9,957 nt of DNA, from positions 1 through 9,957 of the forward strand of contig JAUYGW010000250.1 in NCBI GenBank assembly GCA_030690245.1, in the 5' to 3' direction. The notes beneath the pieces were generated by a model. It had not been told where the DNA came from. It ran no database searches and saw nothing but the letters and a program-made list of their open reading frames with translations. Positions 1-6,149 of this stretch are shown here, in pieces. Position numbers and translations under genes: made by a program. This DNA comes from Gallionella sp. GTDB lineage: Bacteria > Pseudomonadota > Gammaproteobacteria > Burkholderiales > Gallionellaceae. How positions within the stretch are numbered: position 1 is the first letter of the stretch; each line of letters starts with the position of its first letter.

Positions 1-705
1 GACGGGTTCGTCGAGACCTTCCAGCTCGTTGCCGGTGGACAGGATCGCCACGCGCGGCCGCCGGTACACCTGCACCTGCGCGCGCTTCACCGTCGCCAGC
101 ACGCCGATCACGCCGGGCGTGATTGCAGTACCCGGGGGCAGCACCACCTCGCCGTTGCGCATGTTCTCGCCGAGGCGGCGGATGTCGTTGCCCGGCTTGA
201 CCGCCTGATTGATCTGCACGCGGTCGAACAAATTCTCGCGCAGCGAGGCCGCGCCCCTCTCGCCCGCTTGCGGGAGATAACCAGCGACTTGCCCGCTTGC
301 GGGCTTAGTCGAATGGCTAGTTGTTTCATCAGAGTTAGGAGAGAGGGCTTCCGCAGACACCGCCCCGGTATCCTCGACCCGGATCACCGCATCCGCGCCC
401 TGCGGCATCGGCGCGCCGGTCATGATGCGCGCGCATTGGCCGGGCGCCAACGTCTTGCTCGGCATGTCGCCGGCCTTGATGTCTTCGATGATTTTCAGCG
501 TCGCGGGAATATTGCCGAGATCGGCGCTGCGCAACGCGTAACCGTCCATCGCCGAGATGTCATAGGGCGGCTGGTCGCGGTTGGCGCGCACTTCTTCGGC
601 CAGCACGCGGCCTAGCGATTGTTCGAGTTTCACCTGCTCCGCGCCGAACGCAGCGACCGATTCGAGGACGACGCGCTGCGCCGCTGCCACCGACAAATGT
701 TCCAT
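1..705 (-). CDS. moeA: Molybdopterin molybdenumtransferase MoeA (3' end outside window)
   Basis: MoeA inserts molybdate into adenylylated molybdopterin to give Mo-molybdopterin in the cytoplasm. Translating 705 down to 1 gives 235 codons with no stop, so the gene continues past the left edge. Seen: an N-terminal MoeA stretch with the hallmark ISAMDGYA (D54), then GAPMPQGADAVIRVEDT, KPGNDIRRLGEN and LSTGNEL of the MPT-binding fold. The ATG at 705-703 follows the mobA stop by 2 nt, indicating translational coupling. Odd: between VEDT and VQI, where the family normally has only a short loop, there are about 40 extra residues (around 115-160) encoded by nested palindromic repeats. Residues 126-143 come from a 54-nt element also found in mobA. 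The frame is kept on both sides, so the protein is probably still made. Identity is confident; activity with the insert is inferred. Confidence 0.95.
   Translation of the reverse strand, partial: MEHLSVAAAQRVVLESVAAFGAEQVKLEQSLGRVLAEEVRANRDQPPYDISAMDGYALRSADLGNIPATLKIIEDIKAGDMPSKTLAPGQCARIMTGAPMPQGADAVIRVEDTGAVSAEALSPNSDETTSHSTKPASGQVAGYLPQAGERGAASLRENLFDRVQINQAVKPGNDIRRLGENMRNGEVVLPPGTAITPGVIGVLATVKRAQVQVYRRPRVAILSTGNELEGLDEPV
251..350 (-). repeat. Outer GC-rich palindromic repeat inside moeA, interrupted by a second element
   Basis: On the plus strand, GCGCCCCTCTCGCCCGCTTG with the following CGGGAG (251-276) faces AGAGTTAGGAGAGAGGGCTT (331-350). The outer arms are imperfect inverted copies (GCCCcTCTC against GAGAGAGGGC). 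The left part contains its own CCCGC-TT-GCGGG hairpin at 263-274. The element at 277-330 separates the two arms, which suggests insertion of one repeat into another. The exact same 12-mer CCCGCTTGCGGG recurs in the core of the inner element (292-303). Boundaries are approximate. Repeats of the CTCTCCC-GCAAGC-GGGAGAG kind are, from memory, common in proteobacterial genomes; this was not searched. Confidence 0.6.
277..330 (-). repeat. In-frame protein-coding palindromic element, copy 1 (in moeA)
   Basis: A 54-nt (18-codon) element. On the plus strand it has arm ATAACCAGCGACTTG (277-291), a 15-nt core (292-306) and a 24-nt arm ending in TTTCATC (307-330). The core region folds as CGACT, then GCCCGC-TT-GCGGGC, then AGTCG. 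The arms match the mobA copy at 984-1043 in 15/15 and 23/24 positions, while the cores differ in sequence and length. Read on the minus strand in the moeA frame it encodes D126 to Y143, including TTSHST and QVAGY, which are also present in MobA. The family is not recognised. Confidence 0.85.
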
Positions 706-707
706 TA

Positions 708-1427
708 TCATCTCACCCCATTCATTGCCGCCTCGACATCCTGCGGCGTGTCCAGATCGAAAAAACTGCGCAGCTGCGGATCGGCTTTCAGCATCTCGGC
801 CTCGTCCACATAGCACACATCCAACTGTTTCAATACGCCGCACAACCCCTTCTGCTGCGCCGCCAGACTTGTGCGTAGCGGCGCAAGGCAACTGGCCGCA
901 TAGAAGGCCGCCAGCGGTTGCGGATGCCCGTGCACGACCGGCACGACCGCCTGATACAAAACCCCTCCCAACCTCCCCTTGTCATAACCAGCGACTTGGT
1001 CATCGTTTTTTGATGACCAAGTCGAATGGCTAGTTGTTTTATCAGGGGAGGAATAATCGCTTTCCCCCTGACAAGGGGGGACTGAGGGGGGTTTAAAGCG
1101 ATACCCGGCAAGCAGCTCGACCACTTCCGGCACAACAAAAGGCATGTCGCAAGCCACCATAAACGCCCACGGCGTGGTGATCTGCCCCAGGCTCGCGACC
1201 AGCCCGGCCAGCGGGCCGCCATCGGGTTGTTCGTCGCAGACCTGCGGCAAGTCAATTCCGGCACGCGGCTGGCGCACGCTGACGATCACCTGGGGAAACA
1301 GTTGTTGCATGGTTGCGATCACGCTTTGCAGCAGCGTCTTTTCACCCAGCGTCACATTCGCCTTGTCCGTTCCCATGCGGCGCGAGTCGCCGCCCGCCAT
1401 GACAATCGCGGTGCAATCATCGATCAT
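708..1427 (-). CDS. mobA: Molybdenum cofactor guanylyltransferase MobA, with an in-frame repeat-derived insertion
   Basis: MobA transfers GMP from GTP to Mo-molybdopterin, giving the guanine dinucleotide cofactor used by DMSO-reductase-family enzymes. Seen: the nucleotidyltransferase signature VMAGGDSRRMGTDK (residues 9-22), GGPLAGL (70-76) and VACDMPFV (91-98, metal-binding Asp94). The C-terminal part has VPVVHGHPQPLAAFY and FFDLDTPQDV. Length is 239 aa against about 194 for E. coli MobA. The surplus is almost exactly residues 112-158, which lie between the end of an alpha/beta segment (LLAGYRF) and the next strand (QAVVPVV) and are encoded by nested palindromic repeats. The ATG at 1427 was chosen because the family starts just before the TAIVMAGG strand; an upstream ATG at 1469 lies inside a repeat. 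A weak GGGG sits 11 nt upstream. The stop is followed 2 nt later by moeA. Confidence 0.95.
   Translation of the reverse strand: MIDDCTAIVMAGGDSRRMGTDKANVTLGEKTLLQSVIATMQQLFPQVIVSVRQPRAGIDLPQVCDEQPDGGPLAGLVASLGQITTPWAFMVACDMPFVVPEVVELLAGYRFKPPSVPPCQGESDYSSPDKTTSHSTWSSKNDDQVAGYDKGRLGGVLYQAVVPVVHGHPQPLAAFYAASCLAPLRTSLAAQQKGLCGVLKQLDVCYVDEAEMLKADPQLRSFFDLDTPQDVEAAMNGVR
958..1094 (-). repeat. Outer C-rich/G-rich palindromic repeat inside mobA, interrupted by a second element
   Basis: Plus-strand AAAACCCCTCCCAACCTCCC (958-977) faces GGGGGGACTGAGGGGGGTTT (1075-1094) as imperfect terminal inverted repeats. Closer in, CCTCCCC (973-979) pairs perfectly with GGGGAGG (1045-1051), and TTTCCCCCTGACAAGGGGGG (1061-1080) forms a further small hairpin. 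The element at 984-1043 lies inside the CCTCCCC/GGGGAGG loop. The whole segment accounts for the roughly 47 extra MobA residues. Boundaries are approximate. Confidence 0.65.
984..1043 (-). repeat. In-frame protein-coding palindromic element, copy 2 (in mobA)
   Basis: A 60-nt (20-codon) element. It has arm ATAACCAGCGACTTG (984-998), identical to the moeA copy, a 21-nt core (999-1019) and a 24-nt arm (1020-1043) differing from the moeA copy at one base. The centre is a perfect 13-bp stem: CGACTTGGTCATC (992-1004) pairs with GATGACCAAGTCG (1012-1024) around a GTTTTTT loop. In the mobA frame it encodes residues 129-148, including TTSHST and QVAGY shared with MoeA. Orientation and phase relative to the host gene are the same as in moeA. 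Confidence 0.88.
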
Positions 1428-1441
1428 CTTAATAACCCCAA

Positions 1442-1577
1442 TTAGCCACAGATTTACACGGATAAGCACGGATAAAATATTGCATTATGTGGGTTTGGCA
1501 TTTCACCCAAACGGTATAGGAAAAAAGCTGATGCAACATATTGTTCATCTGTGTCAATCCGTGTTCATCCGTGGCTC
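1442..1577. repeat. MITE-like inverted repeat filling the mobB-mobA spacer
   Basis: The left end TAGCCACAGATTTACACGG (from 1443) is an imperfect inverted copy of the right end, whose complement begins GAGCCACGGATGAACACGG (from 1577). Inside are the direct echo ACACGGATAAGCACGGATAA, a partly complementary pair ATATTGCAT / ATGCAACATAT, and a small GTTTGG/CCAAAC hairpin near the centre. About 136 bp in all, with no ORF of its own. The CCACGGATGAACACGGAT motif is, from memory, a widespread dispersed repeat. It occupies nearly all of the 167-nt gap between mobB (ends 1595) and mobA (starts 1427). Confidence 0.7.
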
Positions 1578-1594
1578 AATTGCGTTTTTCATGA

Positions 1595-2107
1595 TCATCT
1601 TGGCGCGCGGTCGAGCATGAACTGCGCAATCGCGGCGATGTCTTCCAGCGCGAAATGCGGCAGTTGCGGGTAAACCTCGTCCATGTCGGTGACGATGGCG
1701 ATCAGCCCGTCTTCGAGCGTGCAGCGCGGCGGCTTGTCACACTCGCGGCGCAGCACCTCGATCTTCGCTCCGGCACAGTGGGAAAAACCTTCCGCAAGCA
1801 CCAGATCGGCCTCGCCGAGAAAGCGTTGCGCCAGCTGTTCCGGCTCGCGCCGGTCGACCGCGTCGGCGACCAGTTGCAGCTCGTTGGACGTGACCAGCAT
1901 GCTCATCACCGCGCCGGCTTCTTTGTAGCGGTAGCTGTCCTTGCCGGGGGTGTCCAGCACCACCTTGTGATGCGCATGCTTGATGGTCGCCACGCGCAGG
2001 CCTCTGCCGCTCAACTCGCGCAGCAACTTTTCAACCAGCGTGGTCTTGCCGGAACCGGAATGGCCGACAACGGTAAATACCGGCGGATTTGCAGATGCGA
2101 CACTCAT
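1595..2107 (-). CDS. mobB: Molybdopterin-guanine dinucleotide biosynthesis adaptor MobB
   Basis: MobB is a GTP-binding P-loop protein that assists MobA in cofactor guanylylation or delivery. The 170-aa product has a canonical Walker A, GHSGSGKTTL (residues 15-24), then TIKHAHHKVVLDTPGKDSYRYKEAGA and DLVLAEGF, all standard MobB segments. Length fits the family (about 170 aa). The ATG at 2107 was chosen because it overlaps the moaE stop as ATGA, the usual coupling arrangement; an ATG at 2125 would add six residues and overlap moaE further. This copy has all nucleotide-binding residues, unlike the second MobB-like protein at 5564-6109. Confidence 0.94.
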   Translation of the reverse strand: MSVASANPPVFTVVGHSGSGKTTLVEKLLRELSGRGLRVATIKHAHHKVVLDTPGKDSYRYKEAGAVMSMLVTSNELQLVADAVDRREPEQLAQRFLGEADLVLAEGFSHCAGAKIEVLRRECDKPPRCTLEDGLIAIVTDMDEVYPQLPHFALEDIAAIAQFMLDRAPR

Positions 2108-2529
2108 GGATGCGGTGTCACCCACGCCTCGCCCTGCGGCGTGATTTCCTTTTTCCAGATCGGCACGCGCTGCTTCAGCTCATCTATCATCCAGCGACAG
2201 GCTTCCAGCGCGGCGACGCGATGCTCCGCACCCGCCGCGATAAACACGATGTTGTCGCCGCCCTTGACCGTGCCGATGCGATGCACGATGCGCGCATCCA
2301 GCAGGCCGTATTTTTCGATCGCATCGCTGCGCAGCTTATTCAGTTCCGACAGCGCCATGCTGCCGTAGGCGTCGAAGCTGATTTCCGAGACCTCGCGGCC
2401 TTCCGAAAAATCGCGCGCGCAACCGAGGAATGTGGCGATGCCGCCCATGCGTTTCGAACTGGCCTGTAATGCCCTGATTTCCTCGTCCTGGGAAAAATCT
2501 TCCTGCTGGATTCTGACCGCTTCCTTCAT
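2104..2529 (-). CDS. moaE: Molybdopterin synthase catalytic (large) subunit MoaE
   Basis: MoaE binds cyclic pyranopterin monophosphate and, with thiocarboxylated MoaD, makes the dithiolene of molybdopterin. The 141-aa protein shows the family blocks GGIATFLGCARDFSEGR (29-45), HRIGTVKGGDNIVFIA, and the catalytic lysine region RVPIWKKE near residues 120-127. Length is normal. GGGGATGA just upstream serves as ribosome binding site. moaD ends 18 nt upstream, and the stop overlaps the mobB start by ATGA, so the three genes are probably translated from one message. Confidence 0.96.
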   Translation of the reverse strand: MKEAVRIQQEDFSQDEEIRALQASSKRMGGIATFLGCARDFSEGREVSEISFDAYGSMALSELNKLRSDAIEKYGLLDARIVHRIGTVKGGDNIVFIAAGAEHRVAALEACRWMIDELKQRVPIWKKEITPQGEAWVTPHP

Positions 2530-2547
2530 TTCATCCCCATCCGCTAA

Positions 2548-2787
2548 TCAACCACCCGAAAATTTGGCCATGAACGCCACTTCGCTGTTATCCGCCAGCG
2601 GCAATGCAAGGTCGCGCACATGTTCGCCATTGACCGCCATCATCGTCGCCAGATGCATGGCTTCGGGGTACTGTACCGCCAGCATTTCCTTCAGGCCGCC
2701 CAGCGTCAGCCCCGGCACATGTGCCACCGAAGCCTCCCGCTCGCCCGTCGCGGCCGCGATCGGGCCAAAGAACAATACATTAATCAT
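2548..2787 (-). CDS. moaD: Molybdopterin synthase sulfur carrier (small) subunit MoaD
   Basis: MoaD is the ubiquitin-like sulfur carrier whose C-terminal glycine is adenylated by MoeB and converted to a thiocarboxylate. The 79-aa product starts MINVLFFGPIAAATG and ends in FSGG, giving the required Gly-Gly terminus. The ATG at 2787-2785 was chosen because it begins the first beta strand and has GAGG 8 nt upstream. A longer open frame from 2865 reads into the repeat in the spacer and adds no MoaD sequence. It is followed 18 nt later by moaE and separated from moaC by a repeat. Confidence 0.95.
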   Translation of the reverse strand: MINVLFFGPIAAATGEREASVAHVPGLTLGGLKEMLAVQYPEAMHLATMMAVNGEHVRDLALPLADNSEVAFMAKFSGG

Positions 2788-2802
2788 CCCAAATTCCTCA
2801 TT

Positions 2803-2938
2803 TGAACCCCGAAGCGCACGAAGACCGCAAAGAAAAGCAGCGGGGTGTTCCAAAATCCGATCCACCTTTCAGGCGATTGCCCGGCATCAAGCACCCCATG
2901 AAAAACTCTTCGTGATCTTCGTGTCCTTCGTGGTGAAG
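2803..2938. repeat. Inverted-repeat element filling the moaC-moaD spacer
   Basis: Plus-strand TTGAACCCCGAAGCGCACGA, continuing as AGACCGCAAAG (2803-2831), is an imperfect inverted copy of CTTCGTGATCTTCGTGTCC with following TTCGTGGTGAAG (2908-2938); the arms carry repeated ACGAAG units. GGGGTG (from 2842) can pair with CACCCC (2892-2897). No ORF of its own. The ACCACGAAGGACACGAAG motif is, from memory, a common dispersed repeat. It fills almost the entire 165-nt gap between the moaC stop and the moaD start, so it probably inserted into an originally compact operon junction. Confidence 0.65.
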
Positions 2939-2952
2939 TGCTTTTTTCTGGA

Positions 2953-3453
2953 TCATTCTGCCTCACCACGTTTCCAGACCCCGCTCTTTCCGCCGCGCTT
3001 TTCCTCCAGTTGCACGCTCTCGATGCGCATGCCCCGGTCGATCGCCTTGCACATGTCGTAAATGGTCAGCAGCGCCACACTGGCGGCGCACAACGCCTCC
3101 ATCTCGACGCCGGTCTGCCCGACACAACCTGCCGTGGTGACGACACTGATGCCCACGCAGCCGCTGGCGTCCGGCTCGGTGATCTCGCTGAACTCGACGT
3201 CCACGCCGGTCAGCGCGATGGGGTGGCACATCGGAATCATGTCGGAGGTGCGCTTCGCCGCCATGACCGCGCCGACATCGGCCACCGTCAGCACGTCGCC
3301 CTTGGCGATCTTGCCTGCGCGGATGCGCTCCAGTGTCGCGGGCTGCATGCGCAGGACGCCGCTGGCGATCGCAACGCGCTGGGTGTCCGACTTTGCCGAA
3401 ACATCCACCATGCGCGCCCGTCCGGCATCGGAAAAATGAGTCAATTCGTTCAT
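2953..3453 (-). CDS. moaC: Cyclic pyranopterin monophosphate synthase MoaC
   Basis: MoaC converts the MoaA product (3',8-cyclo-GTP) to cyclic pyranopterin monophosphate. The 166-aa protein has the family blocks [47 protein letters not shown] (catalytic His region), [31 protein letters not shown] (Asp and Lys of the active site) and KRGGKSG near the C-terminus. Length is typical. The ATG at 3453-3451 overlaps the moeB stop as ATGA. A minor oddity is a slightly long [12 protein letters not shown] turn before the GVEMEAL block. Confidence 0.96.
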   Translation of the reverse strand: MNELTHFSDAGRARMVDVSAKSDTQRVAIASGVLRMQPATLERIRAGKIAKGDVLTVADVGAVMAAKRTSDMIPMCHPIALTGVDVEFSEITEPDASGCVGISVVTTAGCVGQTGVEMEALCAASVALLTIYDMCKAIDRGMRIESVQLEEKRGGKSGVWKRGEAE

Positions 3454-4256
3454 ATGAATACCTGTTCAGTCTGGGAAGGCGTGCCGCCGCAGGCGCGGCA
3501 GGCGGGATCTTTGCTCAACGCGCTGCGCATGATGTGCATGTCCAGCGCGTTGACCGTCAGCAGCTTGCCGCTCAGGCCGCGTTCGATGCCCATCAATAAC
3601 TTGAGCGTTTCCGCCGCCTGCAGCGAACCGATGATACCGACCAGCGGGGCGAACACTCCGGTGGTCGCGCAGCGCAATTCGGCAGCCAGGCTGTCTTCCG
3701 GAAACAGGCAGTTGTAGCAGGGCGCATCGGTTTGTTCAAACGCATCTGCCTGGTTATCTGCGCGGCGAAAGTCGAAGACCGAAACCTGCCCGTCGAATTG
3801 TATCGCCGCACCCGAAACCAGCGGCTTGCGCAGCTCCAGGCAAACGCGGTTGACGGCATAGCGGGTATCAAAATTATCGCTGCAATCGAGCACCACATCG
3901 GCCTGCGCGACCAGATCGCGCAGCTGCGCTTCATCGGCGCGCACCGGCAGCGCAACGCACTCGACTTCGGGATTGATCTCGCGCAACGCTGCCTGCGCGG
4001 AGGCGACCTTGGGCTGGCCGACCGATGCGGTGCGATGGATGATCTGGCGTTGCAGGTTGCTGAAATCCACCGTGTCATGGTCGCACAGGGTCAGTTGGCC
4101 GACCCCGCTGGCGGCCAAGTACAGCGCGGCGGGCGAGCCGAGCCCGCCGAGACCGATGATCAGCACCCTGGCATCGAGCAGGCGTTGCTGTCCCTCGATA
4201 CCGATCTCCGACAGCAGGATGTGCCGGCTATAACGCAGCAGTTGTTGGTCGTCCAT
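3450..4256 (-). CDS. moeB: Molybdopterin-synthase adenylyltransferase MoeB (ThiF/HesA family)
   Basis: MoeB is an E1-like enzyme that adenylates the MoaD C-terminus so it can receive sulfur. The 268-aa product has [16 protein letters not shown] at the N-terminus, the nucleotide-binding glycine loop [10 protein letters not shown] (35-44), [13 protein letters not shown] (59-71) and [10 protein letters not shown]. The two zinc-binding CxxC pairs are CYNC and CRAC. Catalytic-cysteine region: [17 protein letters not shown]. The family also contains ThiF; placement between moaA and moaC supports MoeB, though it could serve thiamine synthesis as well. No strong ribosome binding site precedes the ATG. 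The C-terminus overlaps the moaC start by 4 nt. Confidence 0.93.
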   Translation of the reverse strand: MDDQQLLRYSRHILLSEIGIEGQQRLLDARVLIIGLGGLGSPAALYLAASGVGQLTLCDHDTVDFSNLQRQIIHRTASVGQPKVASAQAALREINPEVECVALPVRADEAQLRDLVAQADVVLDCSDNFDTRYAVNRVCLELRKPLVSGAAIQFDGQVSVFDFRRADNQADAFEQTDAPCYNCLFPEDSLAAELRCATTGVFAPLVGIIGSLQAAETLKLLMGIERGLSGKLLTVNALDMHIMRSALSKDPACRACGGTPSQTEQVFI

Positions 4257-4286
4257 GCGGGTAGTCTGTAAGTTTCAAGGTTATTT

Positions 4287-4345
4287 GTAGGGTGCGTCCC
4301 ACGCACCATCGTTGTATAAAAGCCGGTGCGTGGGACGCACCCTAC
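4287..4345. repeat. Perfect 21-bp inverted repeat in the moaA-moeB spacer
   Basis: 4287-4307 (GTAGGGTGCGTCCCACGCAC plus C) is the exact inverted complement of 4325-4345, with a 17-nt AT-rich loop between (ATCGTTGTATAAAAGCC). The GGGTGCGT-CCC-ACGCACC core is itself nearly palindromic. No T-tract follows on either strand, so a mobile palindromic repeat is more likely than an intrinsic terminator. It lies in the 132-nt gap between moaA and moeB. From memory this motif is frequent in proteobacterial intergenic regions. Confidence 0.9.
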
Positions 4346-4388
4346 GATATTTCGCTTTTTATTGCGTCTGGATAAATACGCAGGGGGT

Positions 4389-5555
4389 TCATCCGCCGAT
4401 ATAGGACATTTCTATTTTCTCTCCGGATTTTTCTCCGGGCGCCTCGGTCACGGCATGGCGCAGTTGCGAGTAACGGTCGTTGCGCCGCCCCCAGTGGCCT
4501 GCGATCAGATTGGTCAGCACCTGGTCGGTCATACCCAGTCGCACTGGCCCGCGCAAATCCGTGCCGCCGCTGGCGAACAAACAGGTGTAGAGCTTGCCGT
4601 CGGTGGAAAGTCTGGCGCGAGTGCATTCGTGGCAGAACGCCTGCGTGACCGACGCGATCACCCCGACTTCGCCGCTGCCATCAGCATAATGCCAGCGCTC
4701 CGCAACTTCACCGGTGTAGTTGGGGTCAACCTGCCGGACCGGGTAGCGGCTGTTGATGTGCTCCAGAATTTCCCGCGCCGGAACCACATCGTCCATGCGC
4801 CAGCCGTTGGTGCAGCCCACATCCATGAACTCGATGAAGCGCAGCACGACGCCGCTGTTGCGGAAATGCCCCGCCATCGCGATGATCTCGTGGTCGTTCA
4901 CGCCGCGCTTGACCACCATGTTGACCTTGACCGGCGCAAGACCGACACGCTGCGCGGCGGCGATACCATCAAGCACGGTTTTGACAGACACATCCGAATC
5001 GCTCATGCGCCGGAAAGTTTCATCGCTCAACCCGTCCAGGCTGGCGGTAATGCGCGCCAGGCCCGCATCCTTCAGCGACTGGGCTTTCTGGGACAGCAGC
5101 ACGGCATTGGTGGTCAGTGCGACTTCAACCGGTTTGCCCTCGCGGGTGTTCAGCCTGGCGAGCGATTCAATGATCCGTTCGATGCCTCGGCGCAACAGCG
5201 GCTCGCCGCCGGTCAGGCGGATTTTTTGCACACCCAGCTGGATAAACAATCTGGCCAGCCGCTCGATTTCTTCGAAGCTGAGCAGGTCGGCGCGCTGCAG
5301 GAAGGCGTGATCCTTGTCGAAGGCTTCGCGCGGCATGCAATAGGTGCAGCGCAGGTTGCAGCGGTCGGTGACCGAAATGCGCAAGTCGCGCAGCGGCCGC
5401 TGCAGGGCGTCGACAACGAATTGCCCACAGCCCTGCCCTGCATAATCCTGCACGGCTTCCCGTTCCTGCACAGCGCTGGCTTGCACAGCGCTGGCTTGAG
5501 CGGCACTGCTTTCCTGCACAGACGGGATCGGAATAATTCTAAATATTTCAGTCAT
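4389..5555 (-). CDS. moaA: GTP 3',8-cyclase MoaA (radical SAM)
   Basis: MoaA uses two 4Fe-4S clusters and S-adenosylmethionine to cyclise GTP, the first step of the pathway. Seen: the radical-SAM cluster motif CNLRCTYC (C66, C70, C73), [21 protein letters not shown], the C-terminal second-cluster motif CX2CX13C (CHEC then YTC), and the terminal Gly-Gly (SYIGG) needed for activity. Length is 388 aa against about 329 for E. coli. The extra residues are an Ala/Gln/Ser/Val-rich N-terminal tail (about 1-48) partly made of a 15-bp tandem repeat, ahead of [16 protein letters not shown]. Betaproteobacterial MoaA proteins often carry such an extension, so the first ATG was kept. It starts 8 nt after the MobB-like gene with no good ribosome binding site, suggesting coupling. 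Confidence 0.96.
   Translation of the reverse strand: MTEIFRIIPIPSVQESSAAQASAVQASAVQEREAVQDYAGQGCGQFVVDALQRPLRDLRISVTDRCNLRCTYCMPREAFDKDHAFLQRADLLSFEEIERLARLFIQLGVQKIRLTGGEPLLRRGIERIIESLARLNTREGKPVEVALTTNAVLLSQKAQSLKDAGLARITASLDGLSDETFRRMSDSDVSVKTVLDGIAAAQRVGLAPVKVNMVVKRGVNDHEIIAMAGHFRNSGVVLRFIEFMDVGCTNGWRMDDVVPAREILEHINSRYPVRQVDPNYTGEVAERWHYADGSGEVGVIASVTQAFCHECTRARLSTDGKLYTCLFASGGTDLRGPVRLGMTDQVLTNLIAGHWGRRNDRYSQLRHAVTEAPGEKSGEKIEMSYIGG
5468..5512. repeat. 15-bp tandem repeat in the moaA 5' coding region
   Basis: GCACAGCGCTGGCTT occurs twice in exact tandem (5468-5482 and 5483-5497), followed by a diverged third unit (5498-5512). The unit length of five codons keeps frame and encodes the [10 protein letters not shown] stretch of the MoaA N-terminal tail, a probably disordered linker. 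Confidence 0.85.
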
Positions 5556-5563
5556 AAGATATG

Positions 5564-6109
5564 TTAATGCGCAATAGCCTGTCTGTCATCTGAGCCTGTT
5601 ATCTGTTCATGGGGGGGCAGCAATACCGCCCGATCCAGTATGTGGGTGACGATATTTTCGATATCGGCATGCGTGAAGCTGAAAAGCACATCCGGCGGAG
5701 CAACGCCGTCGCTGACGACGGTATGAATATGCGTGTCGCGTTTGTATAACGGCTCGGCAGGATTGTCGACACGCATCACCTCGAGCCCCGGCAATGGCAC
5801 GTTATCGAAACCGACTGCAAGAACCAGTTCGCATTCGGCGAGATGCCCGGCCAGTTGAATTGGATCAGGCTCCGGCTGTCCGGGCGTTTCGCACAGCAAC
5901 CCCCAGCGGTCGCGATTGGCTATCAGCGTTTGCCGGCAGCCGCTCTGGCGCAGGTTATAAGTTTCCGACCCCGGCTTGTCCATATCGAACGGCTTATGCG
6001 CATACTTCACCACCGCGACCACGATTTGCCGGAAGCACAGTTCCTCGACGAGCCTGGATACCAGCGCGCTGCGTCCGCCGCCATAACCGCAAACGCGGAA
6101 CATCTTCAT
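5564..6109 (-). CDS. MobB-like protein with degenerate P-loop
   Basis: A 181-aa protein that aligns by eye along its first 105 residues with the MobB at 1595-2107. [19 protein letters not shown] matches TIKHAHHKVVLDTPGKDSY, and [20 protein letters not shown] matches DLVLAEGFSHCAGAKIEVLR. The Walker A position reads GYGGGRSAL (9-16 region) instead of GHSGSGKTTL: the essential Lys is Arg13 and the Thr is Ser/Ala. The acidic residue of LAEGF is Val99. It probably does not hydrolyse GTP as a normal MobB; a regulatory or cofactor-handling role is inference. It is the first gene of the molybdenum cofactor cluster. GGGGGAG (6114-6120) is a strong ribosome binding site 4 nt before the first ATG and 10 nt before an alternative ATG at 6103. 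The C-terminal 45 residues have no recognised motif. Confidence 0.8.
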   Translation of the reverse strand: MKMFRVCGYGGGRSALVSRLVEELCFRQIVVAVVKYAHKPFDMDKPGSETYNLRQSGCRQTLIANRDRWGLLCETPGQPEPDPIQLAGHLAECELVLAVGFDNVPLPGLEVMRVDNPAEPLYKRDTHIHTVVSDGVAPPDVLFSFTHADIENIVTHILDRAVLLPPHEQITGSDDRQAIAH

Positions 6110-6149
6110 GCAACTCCCCCAGGCACAGACCTGCCGGCCAGTATGATTA

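Noticed and set aside
251..1094. Repeats in moeA and mobA taken as evidence of pseudogenes or as a CRISPR-like array
   Set aside because: Both reading frames stay open with intact downstream motifs. There are only two dissimilarly nested copies about 700 nt apart, with no regular spacers.
1428..1469. Upstream start for MobA at 1469
   Set aside because: The added residues are encoded largely by the repeat in the spacer, and the family begins just before the TAIVMAGG strand.
1655..2368. 237-codon plus-strand frame opposite mobB/moaE
   Set aside because: Antisense shadow of two well-supported genes; no protein-like motif.
2548..2865. Longer MoaD starting at 2865
   Set aside because: The additional 26 residues come from the spacer repeat. 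The internal ATG at 2787 has a good ribosome binding site and matches the family start.
2938..3717. 259-codon plus-strand frame across moaC and moeB
   Set aside because: It is antisense to two genes with clear family motifs and ATGA coupling, and crosses a repeat; no domain seen.
4287..4345. 21-bp inverted repeat as an intrinsic terminator of moaA
   Set aside because: No T-tract follows on either strand, and moeB-moaC downstream belong to the same pathway.
4326..5567. 413-codon open frame on the plus strand opposite moaA
   Set aside because: moaA on the minus strand has full-length radical-SAM motifs. The opposite frame has no recognisable domain and is a by-product of codon bias.
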